A DNA stretch of 64,000 nt from Coprinellus micaceus (Eukaryota > Basidiomycota > Agaricomycetes > Agaricales > Psathyrellaceae). Where the stretch lies: assembly GCA_951394405.1 (NCBI GenBank), contig OX596334.1, positions 186,001-250,000 on the forward strand, read 5' to 3'. The translations under genes were made by a program, and so were the position numbers. The stretch's first letter is position 1. Each line of letters opens with the position of its first letter. The notes beneath the pieces are model-generated. The model was not told the origin of the DNA and made no database searches. It was given only the letters and a program-made list of their open reading frames with translations. Below are positions 1-11,112 of the stretch, piece by piece.

Positions 1-74
1 TACCTTCATCGTCGTCGCCCCACCGAGGCATTTCCCCCTGGGAGATTTACTTTGGAGTGGCTCAAAGGTATATA

Positions 75-2240
75 ATGCCTAATAAACCACCAGCGGGCGG
101 GCAGCCCCTATTCGACAAGGTAGGTGCAAAGGCGATTCGAAGTTGGCCTCTCAGTAGTTGATTGTTCTCCCCCAAGCTCGTCACTCAGGCCAGGGATGGA
201 GGCAAGGAGGATCTCTGGGAATTGCACCGGGCGATGGAGCCAGAGACATGCAGCCTCCTCGCATTAAAAGCCATCCTGAAGCATCTTCAACTCGAACTTG
301 TGCCCAACATCGCAGTTGATGAGCACGAAAGAGAACCACACGCGACCTACGCTCAGAACGCGTTCCCTTGTGTCGTGATGCTCTTGACCGTTGCGCGTGC
401 GCTGCGATTCAATCCTTCCCTGAAGGATGCAGCTATACCACTGCTAGGTGAGGCCGTTGACGGTATTTGCACGTGGATTAATTTCTGCCTGCACTTCGGC
501 CTATCGGTCCCAATGGACGACAATCCAGGAGGCGACTTTCGCCAGTCGTACTTCTTCCATTCGAGAATGCTGTCGATCCTCTTCGCCTCCGACCCCCGCG
601 TCCTCCACGTCTTCATCTCGTCCGCCTCGTTCGCCGATCTCCTCCCCCGTTTCTGGATGACGGAAGAGAACCATTCCGAGGTCTTCATGCAACTCGAGGG
701 ACCCGGCCCGTGTCCAATCCTGGCTCTAATGCTGAACACATTGAAGGACGAGATCGGACGCGAGACCCTCCTCATGCGTATCCTCGTGCAACCGCCGGGC
801 TTCCTCAAGCACTTCGCTGGTCGGTTCGTTCTCCGAGGCCAACAGCTCACCGGTAGGGTTTCCCCGGACCAAGCGATCGATTACATGGACGCTCTCCTCA
901 CATGCGTCGACATCCTCTTCTCATCTCACGCTCACGTTCTCCGACGGTACTTCGTGCAAGTCAAATACGTGACGGATTTTGCTATCGTCCTCTACGAGAT
1001 ATCGAACGATATTGTCGCTGGTGGAAAGAACCTTCAAGCTCTTCTTTACGCCCTCTTCAGGCCTACGTACAGACTCTTGACGTTTGTCATGGACGAGACT
1101 TCGAGGGCGGTACGGAATTATCGGGACCTCTTGTCGGGGAACTTCCTTTGGACCGTGGTTCGTATCTTCCCGTCTTTACCAACCAACGACGAGGTCCAGA
1201 TAGACGCTGCTACCCATCTTCTTGAAATACTGGGCGAGTATACTGTGTACCCGTCCGTACTCCGTGCAATAATGGAGGACCCCATGCCAAAGGAAGAGGC
1301 GAGGAAGGTTTTACGACTTGCGAGAATTGGGCCTGTGTGGAAGAAATTTTGGGAGTCTTTGGGAGGGAGGTTGAGAGTGATGGAATCGGTGCCGGCAGGG
1401 ATAACTGCGAACCTCTGCGATAATCCCTCGGTAAGTTCGGCCTCCAATCCTCACAAGTACGACACATTCACGTTCGAGCTTCAGTGTGGTAGTAAGGGCC
1501 CAACCCCGACGACGTCAAAGAGATCCGATCAGACACCCGAGCCAAGCCAGTGCTCAGGCTGCTCTTCTGTCGTCTATTGCTCGAAGGTCTGCCAGAAACA
1601 GGATTGGAAGGAGAGACATCGGTCTGAGTGTCGTCGCGCTCGAATTGACCATTCCCGTAAGTCCAAGCCCGCGGTTCAGTGCATGTCCAGCCTATTTCCT
1701 TCCGTATTTCAGTGACTCCACCACTCACCTGATATTGCAGGCCTTCGCACTGCGAATGCGTGGTACACTCACACCTCCCGTGCCTACCATGCCCACCTCA
1801 TCGCAAGCACGTACAACGCTCGCCTGTCTGAGATCCAGGCCGAGAGCACGAAGAGGTACCCGGGCACCCCGCCGAATCACGTCCTCCCGGTCTTAATGCT
1901 TGTAGGAATCGACCACGTCATCGAGCTCCAGCGCATCACACCTTCCTCCTTCTCGATTCTCGTAGGAATGGGCGAGGCAGGTGCGGAATGGTGGAGTCGA
2001 GGGAGAGCGGTGTTTAAGGAGCGCTGGATGAAACCCCGAATTATGCAATTGATGGAGGGCTATCGAGATAGCGGGGATGGAGGGAAGGAAACGAGACTTG
2101 TGGATGGTGTATTTCGGCTTGGAGAGGATTATGCCGTGTTCCTGACGGTTAGGTTGAAAAGGGCGGTATCGGGGAAGTGGGTGCCTGGATACTGCGTTGC
2201 GAGGTACGCGACGCAACCTAGGGGTGGTCTCTTCCCTTAG
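75..2240 (+). CDS. MYND zinc-finger protein, paralogue 1
   Basis: Predicted 652-aa protein with a long helical N-terminal region, a MYND-type zinc finger and a C-terminal domain shared with six other genes in this window. Exons: 75-119, 189-1430, 1485-1656, 1741-2240; all junctions are GT-AG and keep frame. The start at 75 was chosen because paralogues also open with a tiny exon of 6-18 codons. Zinc ligands visible: the C of LCDN, C430, C452 and C455 (CSGC), C461, C465, H474 and C478. MYND fingers usually bind protein partners, but the substrate or partner here is unknown. The third exon starts exactly at C430, so the first ligand pair is split by an intron. No membrane segment or signal peptide is seen. 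The very last residues are uncertain, because other paralogues have one more tiny exon. Confidence 0.8.
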
Positions 2241-2532
2241 TTAGGAGTAACGACTCGACGCCACGCAAACGAAGCTACCCGATCTTATTATTCTTTTTTG
2301 AGCGCGTGCCTAAGGGCATCGCCCCATTGTATTTCGAGAGTAACGTGCGACCGTTGAGACCCCGACAATGACATTGAACTTTGACGAGGCCCCATCAACC
2401 CTATAATGGGCCGTTCGGCCTGTGGCCGAGAAAAGCCACTCTGGAGGATGCATAAGTAGCCCTCCTCCACCCGTGCATCGTAACCTTACCAAACCCCCAG
2501 CGTCGCCACCCGTTCCTGTATCCACTTTCGCA

Positions 2533-5027
2533 ATGGCTACACGTCCTCGATCAAAGGAGAATCCCCTAGTGGAAGTGAGTGTATTGTTTAACTCCCCGTT
2601 GGGCCAAAGGTTTGCTAACGGATTTACCCAGAGAATTAGAAAGTTGAGGACATATCGCGAGTGCCTCAGCCTATACAACTCGGTTATCCAGGTGTCCTGC
2701 TCACCAGCAGACATCACTGCGGTCTTCGCCTTTCTAGAAGAAGTGATATCCCAGGAGAAAAAGCCGACTATGATGAGCGAGAAGGAACTCTTACAAGGAA
2801 TTACTTGCCTAAAGGTCCTTTCTAGGATTGTCCCATGGTGCAACAACAATCTGCTACTAGCCAATACATTCCTTTTCTCGTTTCTCAAGCATCGGCACGG
2901 TCTATCATTCTGGCTAGACCTCTCACTTTCATTTTCAGCGCATGGCTCAAGCCCCCTGGCTACCTCCCGCGGGCGACCGGATCCGGTTACACACACCACT
3001 ACCTGCGCCTTTCTTCTCCAGAGTGTCACCTACCTATTCACACTGACCTCTCCCCGGGATGAGGATGGGACCTCCGAAGCTATTGCCGAGATCATCCTCC
3101 GAAAGATGTGGCGCATCGATTCTGAAGATCCCGGATTCCAGAAAGCTCTTGGGCAGGGCGTGAACATGTACGGATTCCCAGCCGACCTGCTACTATGTGC
3201 GCTTGCGAATCTGGATCACGGAAGAAAGGGCCCTCTAATACAACTGCTAGAGGACTCTCCAGAGCTCCTAAAGCTGTTTACTTCGGAGCTCATGTGGAAG
3301 GTGAAGTTTCTCACTTCTGCATCTGCGCTTAAAGGGAGTCGGGGACCTCTCCCATCTCTCGTCAACGCTTCTCGGCTAGTCAATATCCTTGTGATGCTCT
3401 ACAGGGACAGCGGCCTCCTCCAACAGACGTTGATGACTCCTAAAATTGTGCGCCGATTCGTTCGAGCTCTTCTCGAAATCGCAAACGACATCTGCACATG
3501 GATTCGAGACCACTCGCGACAGCATGAACTCAACAATGTTCTGCCTCTACAAGTGGCCCTGGCGATCCACTCATTTTCTGCCATTGTCTGGGATGAGACC
3601 TGGAAAATGACCCGAGAGGATCGCATAGCGATGAGTACCGTCCTCTTAACCATCCTTGGTCGACTCTGTGAAAAGCCAGAATGGCGTCCCAGCAACGACG
3701 GAGGCAACAAGCTCAACGAGGCTGTGTCTGGGCACTGGGAGCGAGGATTTGCGGCCCTTGCACCATACGCAACTAACAGGGATGTCGCGTCGGATTTCTT
3801 CCGCTCGTGGCGCAAAGCGTCGAAAGGCAAGTTCTTGACTCAGTACCCCGGGCAGGCTGGAGAAGGGAACCACCTCTCGTGGTCAGCGTCCCTGGACAGG
3901 ATCTACAGCGCTTTCGACTTCTCTGAAAAGCCGCCTTTCACAATCTGTGACAACTCCATGGTATGTGCTCACATCAGTTCCTTTGTCCCACCTTCAATAA
4001 CCCGAGGTGCTCTTTTAGTGCACAAAGCGTGACGCGATTACATCTGTTGACGACGCGAAAATGTGCAAGTGCGGTATCATGGCTTACTGTTCCGAGATAT
4101 GTCAAAGGGCGGACTGGAACAACTTCCATCGGGGAGAATGCTCTTTTCTTCGGGAGCACCTTGCAGGCAAGTGTCGAGCCCACCGGTGGACACAAAGCGC
4201 CAGTTCTGACGGAATACGCAGATATTGGCCCGTACCCTCCCAAAACGCGCGCTCTTCACCTAGACCTGGTCTGCGCGTGTTTCAATCAAGGCTCGGTCAA
4301 CGACGTTCAGTGGCCCAAATACACCGTCCTTGACTTCACAGGCTCCCCAGAGACGGTACAGCTCACGCAAGGGATTGCGCTGTAAGCGCGCAAGAGGCGC
4401 TGAGGGGTGTTCAGGGGGTCGCTGAACCGGTCTCCGGAGCTGTTCATCAAAGAAGTGAATTGTGAGGGGACATCTGGAGCGAAGGAGGGAAAGTGGGGGT
4501 GAGGTAGAACCTAAAGAAAAAGGTACAGGTACGCTACGGTCGATATATACGAAATCCAGAGTTTGGGGATCACGGACACAAATGGGAAACAAAGGAAGAC
4601 TGCTCCCGTATCGGTCATGTGAAGGGAACGCGAGATTCCCGTTCAGGATTCTCGCGTTCTCCACAGCGCAATCTACAGCGATGGATTGGGACTTCAACTT
4701 TAGAGAGCCTTGGATCGACTTCCCGGAAGAGCACCTCCGCCCGCGTGTCGATGAGACCATTGGATATATGGACCTGATTGCTGAGATGAATTCTGAGTGG
4801 GAACGGTCCAGTGGATCCTCTGTGTGCCTTGTCGAGTCGATCTTTCCCTACAGCACTACCACTCAGGTTCATCTTCTGGTAGTGTTGAGGCGCCACGAGG
4901 GGGCACTCAGAGCGGCGTATAGCATCGCCAGATATGGGTACGTAGTCTCGTTGGCTGCCCTCCCTTCGTAATCTCAAAGTTAAACACCTCTTACAGACGT
5001 AACGTAGGGAAACTCTTCCAAGCATAG
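2533..5027 (+). CDS. MYND zinc-finger protein, paralogue 2
   Basis: Predicted 666-aa member of the same family, the most divergent of the cluster's plus-strand copies. Exons: 2533-2574, 2632-3960, 4019-4166, 4222-4381, 4647-4937, 4997-5027. The finger (MCKC, AYCSEIC, then H and C of HRGEC) lies in exon 3. The intron at 4167-4221 appears to be GC-AG (AG|GCAAGT donor); the continuation matches paralogues only with this splice. The intron 4382-4646 is unusually long (265 nt) and its acceptor was chosen because it restores the C-terminal domain (EEHLRPRV..., AYSIARYG) in frame; this junction is the least certain. A promoter of under 300 bp separates it from paralogue 1 on the same strand, which suggests tandem duplication. 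Confidence 0.72.
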
Positions 5028-5190
5028 TCCTATCTGAGGGAGGAGGATGAGATCGTACGTATCAACGACAATCTAACTATTAATGATGCGGGGACAATAC
5101 AATGCTAATAATGGTATCATTGAACTTGCGTAAACTCTTTTTGTACCTTTTGGGTTTGAGGAATCTCTATGACAAAAACCTTTCTTCACG

Positions 5191-5226
5191 AATAAGCGCC
5201 CAATCTCGGACGAGATAAGATAAGAT
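5191..5226 (+). promoter_or_regulatory. Promoter with tandem GATA sites and GCGCC element
   Basis: The gene-free stretch 5028-5387 upstream of MYND paralogue 3 holds AATAAGCGCCC at 5191-5201 and overlapping GATA sites, GATAAGATAAGAT, at 5214-5226. The same GATA array occurs upstream of paralogue 5 (15637-15649, minus) and in an orphan copy at 7730-7742. GATA sites are recognised by fungal GATA-type zinc-finger regulators such as nitrogen or light/iron regulators; which one acts here is unknown. Confidence 0.5.
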
Positions 5227-5387
5227 CCAAGAATACATACAAGTGCCGTCATCTGTGATTCTGATCGATGCTCAGCGCGGGCTCGCACACGGCTTGTCCC
5301 CTTCCTTCACGCCGACTCCCCGACACCGGAGCCCCATCAGACACAAGGGGTCGCCCTCTGAGACCAGCTCGACGAAGAGAAAACCCC

Positions 5388-7542
5388 ATGGCACCGCGTC
5401 CAAGTTTCAGAGCGCGACGGTTTCAAGAGGTAAGGACTTCCTTGCCAGCGTTCATCAGCGTGTTGGCAGCTGATCTCCTAGATTGCTTACTTGAAGACTC
5501 TGTCAGGAGCCTATGCTGGGGAGGAAGCGAGCCTGCGGGCACTCTATGCCTCCCTGTCTGACGAGGGGCTGAACATGAGCGTGCTGGATGTTGTTCTGAC
5601 GCACCTTTCGGTGGAACCGCCTGCCACCAAGGACTCGGTCAATTATACCCGAGTTGCAAACGCGGGAACCATCTGCCTTCTCCTACTTTACGAGGTATCA
5701 AACATGTCTAAGAGGGACAAGTCTGCGCAACGCATGGTCGAAGACTTCTATCTCAACAATGTGGACTCAGTATCTAGCTGGATCGGGTTCTCCCTGCGGT
5801 CTGGAGTGGGGTTTGTCACTGGCGCCTACGATGAAATCAAACCACCGGCTGAAAGAACAGAACTCTACCTCATACACTCGCAGCTCCTCGCCAACCTCGT
5901 AAAACTGGAGTACCCAGGCTCCATGAAGTCCCCTCTCGGGGCCTCCCTTCAGTCGCCCACGTTTTGCAGCCTGATTTTCCACATCTGGACGACGAGGGAT
6001 ACTGATGGTGGGTACTTCGTAGCTGTGGGTAGGGGAACACCTTGCTCGATCACGAAGCTCATGACCACGGCCCTGAATGAGGGAGGTCTTGAAGATCGCC
6101 AAGTCCTGATGGAGTGTCTTGGTCGAGATGGGTTCGCCGCCTTTGCGAGGGGGGTCGTCCAGCGCGTTCGCGCTGCGTCTCGACTGATCGCTCGCCCTTA
6201 TCCCCCAGGATACGCGGTGGGGTTCGTCGACACTATGGCAGCCATCGTCAGCGGCCTGGAGAGGGCCGTTCCCTATGTGCCGCCGCTGTTCGAAGCACTC
6301 ACGTCCCTTCGATATTTAAAACACATCGCACACTTCTTCAATGCCGCCGTGAAAGTTGGGATAAACGACGGGGCGCAAGGATCGCGAATCTTGCATGCGG
6401 CTTACACATCCCTCCTCCATATCAGCGAGCTTGCTCGAGCCCCACGGTGCCGTACCTCCAGGAACTGGGCGGACGCCGTCTCAGGAGGGCTGCTGGAGGC
6501 GCTCTGCAACGCGTTAAACAACCCATCCGCGGTGGGGATCAACCGTATGGACATGCTCGCCTGCACTTCAACCCTGAGTTCAATTTCCGGGTACACCATA
6601 TATCCGGTTGTCTTGCGAGCGTCCGATCGGGCACATCCAGACGGCCTACAAACCCCCTGGATGTAGCGGGCCATGCGGTTAATCATGAGTGGAAAACGTT
6701 CTGGGGAAATCTCACCAGCCGTGACGAGGTCATGAATGCGATGCTAGACGAATGGAAAACTTGGGCAATACCTCGTCTGTGTGACAATATCGGGGTGAGT
6801 AGGATTAACGCACATACATATAGCTCTGGCCTCGCTGATCCTGCGAATCGATGTCTCGTCACAGTGCCAACCTACTCAGCAAGAAAAAATCATATCTCGT
6901 TCTGAGGCGCCCAAAGCGTGCTCCAGGTGCTTTTCAGTGGTCTACTGCTCGAAGCAGTGCCAAAGGGAGGATTGGAAGAGAATTCATCACGGTGAATGCC
7001 CTCACAGCAGCGAAGAGTATGAGAGTAAGTGCCCTTCTATTCACGAGAGAGGCCGTGCTTCTACTACCTTCTACTAGGTCGTCGGCGTTCAAAGGGGTGG
7101 TACAGGCATAGCTCCAGGGCGTACCACACAGCTATGCTCGAAACGTCGTTCCAGAGCTACAACCCAAGTCCCGACACTATCATGGTCTTGGACTACGCTA
7201 CAACGGGGGAAGGGAGGGCAGATCATCGCAATGTAGACCAATGGTGGACCGGAAAAGGCCCCATGGACAACTGCGACCCCCCGGACCACCTTCGCCCTTG
7301 ATTCGAAGCCATGATGGAGAAGTATCGCAAGTCAGACGGGGAATTGAGCATAGCCGACGTCGTTCTCCCACCGCTTGGAAGGGAAGAGGCGATTTATTTA
7401 ACTGTCCTGTTGAAGCCTGTGGGAGCGGGGTTTCAAGCGGTAGCCAGTGCCGTTCGATACGGGTGAGTGTTATGAGATTGCTTATGCGGGCAGCGGCTGA
7501 CGGATTTGGGCGCCTAGGACCTCAGATTTTGAGACTATATGA
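5388..7542 (+). pseudogene. MYND zinc-finger protein, paralogue 3 (broken)
   Basis: A copy of the MYND family closest to paralogue 5, with near-identical gene plan: first exon 5388-5429 (14 codons), second exon from 5482, MYND exon 6865-7024, C-terminal exon from 7078, tiny last exon from about 7518. Two defects are visible. Near 6655 the frame shifts by one base at a run of five C, just before a conserved TFWGNL-like segment. At 7299-7301 a TGA stands where paralogue 5 has an arginine codon in PRFEAL; the reading frame continues past it with clear homology (EAMMEKY, PPLGREE, VRYG). The finger itself is intact (ACSRC, VYCSKQC, H, C). A single sequencing error could explain the frameshift but not also the stop, so it is called a pseudogene. 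Confidence 0.72.
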
Positions 7543-8526
7543 GCGGTTTGTTAGTTGGAGGTATTAGGATGAAGTACCGGTGATACATTGGCCCAATGGA
7601 TTACTATGTGATGGATGTGCGAAGGATCATCGCTACTATTGCACAATATCTATGGAAAGCTGACGTCGATATCCATCTTCGATGGAGATCTGCGCGCCTG
7701 GACGAGATAAGCGCCCAGACCAAGGCCCAGATAAGATAAGATCGGCGATTACAAATCCATCATTGCGCTGATCGATGCCCCGCCCAGCCCAGGGCCTGCT
7801 CGCGACTTGTCCTCTCCCTCTATGTCGCCTTCCCCATCTCCGTTCAGGTTTCATCTCTCAAGAGGACCGGTATTGCCCTGGAGGGGGTTCAAGGATGTGC
7901 CGGACTCCAGGGATCCATCACCCAAGCGAACATCGAGGCAGCCTTCCATGGCGTAATGTCGGGGTCGAATTCCAATCCAGGGTGCTCCTCGTCGTGAGGG
8001 ATGTGCTCCAGGTATGTTCTATGCCAAGCGATGCTATGAACGCACGAGGGGCTTATATCTTCTATCTGGGGCGGCAGCAACGTGCACGAGGAATGCCGGG
8101 CTGATACGCGACCTGGGCTACAGGCGTCACGCCTCGAGGCCCGCCACGAGCAGCGGAGGTGCTTGAGCCCCAAGGGGGTTGCGCACCGACTTCCACCCGG
8201 GGAGAAACGGAAGCAACAGCACCTCGACGATAACGACCCATCGAGGAAAGATTTCCTGGTTTGCCACCGATCAGTGTGGCTGATCGTCTCGTGTTGCGGG
8301 TCCCTGGCACGGTTTATGACATATATAGCGCCTCGTACGACAACCCACCATCCAAGGTTCCTCTTGGACTCGTGCAGTCATATTCACGTTCTGGGTGAGT
8401 CCATATGAAAACGCGTCACCACGCGCTCATCTGACTCTCATTTCCAGCGAGCTTCTTTCGACGTCACCGACAGTCGACCCCACCGTCTTCATCGTCCGGC
8501 TCACTAGCACGCCCGCGTTGAGCAAA
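7543..8526. other. Gene-free stretch with duplicated MYND promoter
   Basis: No supported gene. ATAAGCGCCC at 7707-7716 and GATAAGATAAGAT at 7730-7742, followed by a GATCGATGC stretch and a CTTGTCC-rich leader, resemble the promoter of paralogue 3 (5191-5300) in the same order. No MYND coding exon follows, so this seems an orphan promoter copy left by tandem duplication. The right end contains the upstream region of the F-box gene, with TATAGCGCCT at 8334-8343. Confidence 0.5.
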
Positions 8527-10635
8527 ATGCCGTTCAACGCTCCAATATTCGACCGGCCTATCCCTCTCACCTTCGACCGCGTTGCCGACAATGCCCCAAT
8601 AACCTCACAAACCCTCATTTTCCAATTCCCGCTCGAACTCGTGGCCAGCATCGTTCAATACTTGTCGCCGGCTGATCTGGCGTCCCTAGCGCTGGTGGAC
8701 AGGGACTGTCGTCAGCTTTCTCGGTCCATACAGCTCTCGAGAGTCGTACTGGATCTTGACCACGCCAAGGGGAAAGGAGGAATGGGGTTGTTGGAGACGT
8801 TGGAGGCGGAAGAGGGTACATGCCCAAGGACGACCAGGACTAGGAGCGGTTCTGTCGTCAGCACCACGTCAACGCACTCGCGACGCCTTGGGCCATGCGT
8901 CCGACATCTCAGGGTCGCTCACAGAACCCGCCACGCCCTTCCAATCACAAATCCAGCAAGCCAACTCATGGGGCCTGCTGATATCCTGGAGGACGGCACC
9001 TTATCACGAGTCCAGGCCATCTGCGCTTCCTCCGCCGGCGTCCTTCCCAACCTTATCACGCTTGATTGGGATGCGCCATTCCACCACGATACGTTCCACT
9101 CACTTTCCTCGACCATGAAACATATGAGGATCAACGTCAGCAAGTTTGACCCTGAGACTCGAGATATCCCCACACTTCCCTCCTCCACCGATGCTCATAG
9201 CGCGCTTGCGCTCGAGACTCTCATTATCGACGTGACTAACGCGTCGAAAACGCGTCCTGAAGCAGTACTCCCCATCCTGCAATCAACTTCGAATACACTT
9301 CGAACGCTAGTGTGGAGAAACCTAGACAGGCAGCTTCTCCCCATCCCCGTCGAGGTGCTCACCTTCGTCGTCTCCCTCCCGGCTCTGCAACAACTCCACC
9401 TCGAAGGTATCACTCTCGACGTCCCTGAATCGCCCTCCACATTGACAAGACCCACGCTATCACCGCCTGCCAAGCTCAGGGACCTGTCGATCGAGGGGTG
9501 TACGGGGAACGTGTACGAGTACCTGGGCCTTATCGGGCCTATCTCCAACCTCCGCTCCCTCCGCCTGGCGTCACATCCGTACCTCCACTCGACACTAGCA
9601 GCGCGACACGTCTTCGGTCCTGAAGACCTTGGGTCGCTGTGCAAGCTGCTGGAGAACAACAACCACGTCCAGGCGTTGGATATCTCACAACCCATTCCGA
9701 GCGTCGCAGTCTTCCATCCTACCGTGCCCTCGGTCCTGCCGATCTTGGCATCCGGGTTCACAGACCTCAGGATGCTGAAGCTGGTGTTTGACGCCTCGCC
9801 ATCGGACGAGGCGCTGGCGACCATTGCGGGGATGGGGAGCCTAGAGGTGCTGTGGTTGAGTGCAGGGAGTCAGGGCGGGCATGTGGGGTGGTGTTCGGAG
9901 TGGGAGGTCGATCATGCGAGGGTTGTGGAGGCGCTGAGTCGCCCTTCGACATCTTCGAACACCTCGGCGTTCGTCGACTTATCCGTAGCAGCCGCTGATT
10001 CCTCTTCTTCGTACTTCCTTCCCTATTCTTCGCCCTCCACCTCCTACGCCACTGTGTCGAAACCCCTCTCGAACCTCCGCACCCTCATCTTCACCCGCGA
10101 CACATACACCACCACCCCTCCGAACACGCCTCGTCATCCCCTTGAAGACCCGCGTGCGCGTCACCTCGAAAGTCGGCGGTACTACAAGGAGAGGAAGCTG
10201 CCTGTGGGGGTGTGGCCCGAGGATTGGATGAGCGAGGAAGAGTGCCTCGAGCTGCTGGGTGGGTACTCGGCGCCGTCCTCTTCCTCGTCTTCGGGGTCAG
10301 GGAGCTCGACTCCCAGTCGAGGGGATGAGGGTGGGAGCGGCGAGGTCGGAGGTGCAGCGATGTGCTTGGGTATCCTCCCGGAAGTCGTGTCGATGCCGTT
10401 CGATTATGAGGGGACGTTGAGGGAGTTGGAGCCTGTTGCGTGGGAGAGGTGGCATGCGGATCGGATGAGGAGGGTTGCGGAGGGGTATTTTGGGAGTGTC
10501 GGCTGTGGGGCGTTGGAGAAGGTGTATGTAGGTATGGTGCCTGTTTTGCTGGGTGGAGGGGGAGGCAGGGGTGAGAGGGATGTGGATGGTTCATGGGCGG
10601 AGAGTGTGTGGAGGAGCGGTGTGAGGGGGCTGTAG
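8527..10635 (+). CDS. F-box protein with leucine-rich region
   Basis: Intronless 702-aa protein. The ATG at 8527 (context AAAATGCC) was preferred to in-frame sequence further upstream, which has no ATG. An F-box lies at about residues 37-80 (FPLELVASIVQYLSPADLASLALVDRDCRQL). It is followed by irregular leucine-rich repeats (LRSLRLAS, LRMLKLVF, LEVLWLSAG) and by serine-rich low-complexity linkers near residues 490-520 and 580-610. F-box proteins normally dock a target onto an SCF ubiquitin ligase through Skp1; the target is unknown. It is unlike the three smaller F-box-like paralogues elsewhere in this window, and no link to the neighbouring MYND genes can be shown. Confidence 0.8.
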   Translation: MPFNAPIFDRPIPLTFDRVADNAPITSQTLIFQFPLELVASIVQYLSPADLASLALVDRDCRQLSRSIQLSRVVLDLDHAKGKGGMGLLETLEAEEGTCPRTTRTRSGSVVSTTSTHSRRLGPCVRHLRVAHRTRHALPITNPASQLMGPADILEDGTLSRVQAICASSAGVLPNLITLDWDAPFHHDTFHSLSSTMKHMRINVSKFDPETRDIPTLPSSTDAHSALALETLIIDVTNASKTRPEAVLPILQSTSNTLRTLVWRNLDRQLLPIPVEVLTFVVSLPALQQLHLEGITLDVPESPSTLTRPTLSPPAKLRDLSIEGCTGNVYEYLGLIGPISNLRSLRLASHPYLHSTLAARHVFGPEDLGSLCKLLENNNHVQALDISQPIPSVAVFHPTVPSVLPILASGFTDLRMLKLVFDASPSDEALATIAGMGSLEVLWLSAGSQGGHVGWCSEWEVDHARVVEALSRPSTSSNTSAFVDLSVAAADSSSSYFLPYSSPSTSYATVSKPLSNLRTLIFTRDTYTTTPPNTPRHPLEDPRARHLESRRYYKERKLPVGVWPEDWMSEEECLELLGGYSAPSSSSSSGSGSSTPSRGDEGGSGEVGGAAMCLGILPEVVSMPFDYEGTLRELEPVAWERWHADRMRRVAEGYFGSVGCGALEKVYVGMVPVLLGGGGGRGERDVDGSWAESVWRSGVRGL

Positions 10636-11112
10636 GTGTTGTTCAAGGTGATACTACCCTCACATAGAGATTATAGACTACTTTATTCACGCTGTATTTC
10701 CTTTGCTTTGTTACACCCCCACCTCTCTTTCTGTTGTGTTGTATGCCTGTATTTTGTTGCTTTGTATCCACTCTCGAGTCAGTTGTGTATCGATCGTGTC
10801 TCAGTACCCTCACTCCGTTCACTGGAGTTTAATTTATGCCTTGAATAATACCATAGACGCTCTCGTATTGCCCAATTGTTGGAACCCGAGGTCGGTCTCG
10901 GGGGCGAACCGAGATAGGCGCTCTGTAATCTCAATTTGCCGCTAAGCGCCCATAGCATGTTAGGTAACGTGATCCTTGTGGCGCCAGCGCCGTTATGGGC
11001 GGCGTGGCGCCACACTACAGTCGTCGCACCTTGCTCCTCGACCACCACCTCGAGAGCCTCTGGGCCATTCCGTGGTCCCTCCCATCGGACAGCGTCCTCA
11101 GAATCCTCTAAA
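10636..11112. other. Intergenic region with GCGCC element
   Basis: No gene seen. CTAAGCGCCC at 10942-10951 lies about 160 bp before the start of MYND paralogue 4 and is probably part of its promoter. Confidence 0.4.

Noticed and set aside
2310..3029. Long minus-strand frame
   Set aside because: It lies fully opposite conserved exon 2 of MYND paralogue 2 and has no splice structure or family resemblance.
9195..9824. 209-codon minus-strand frame
   Set aside because: Antisense shadow of the F-box gene, whose sense frame shows an F-box and leucine-rich repeats.
10091..10594. Minus-strand Pro/His/Ser-rich frame
   Set aside because: Antisense of the GC-rich 3' part of the F-box gene; composition explains the open frame.
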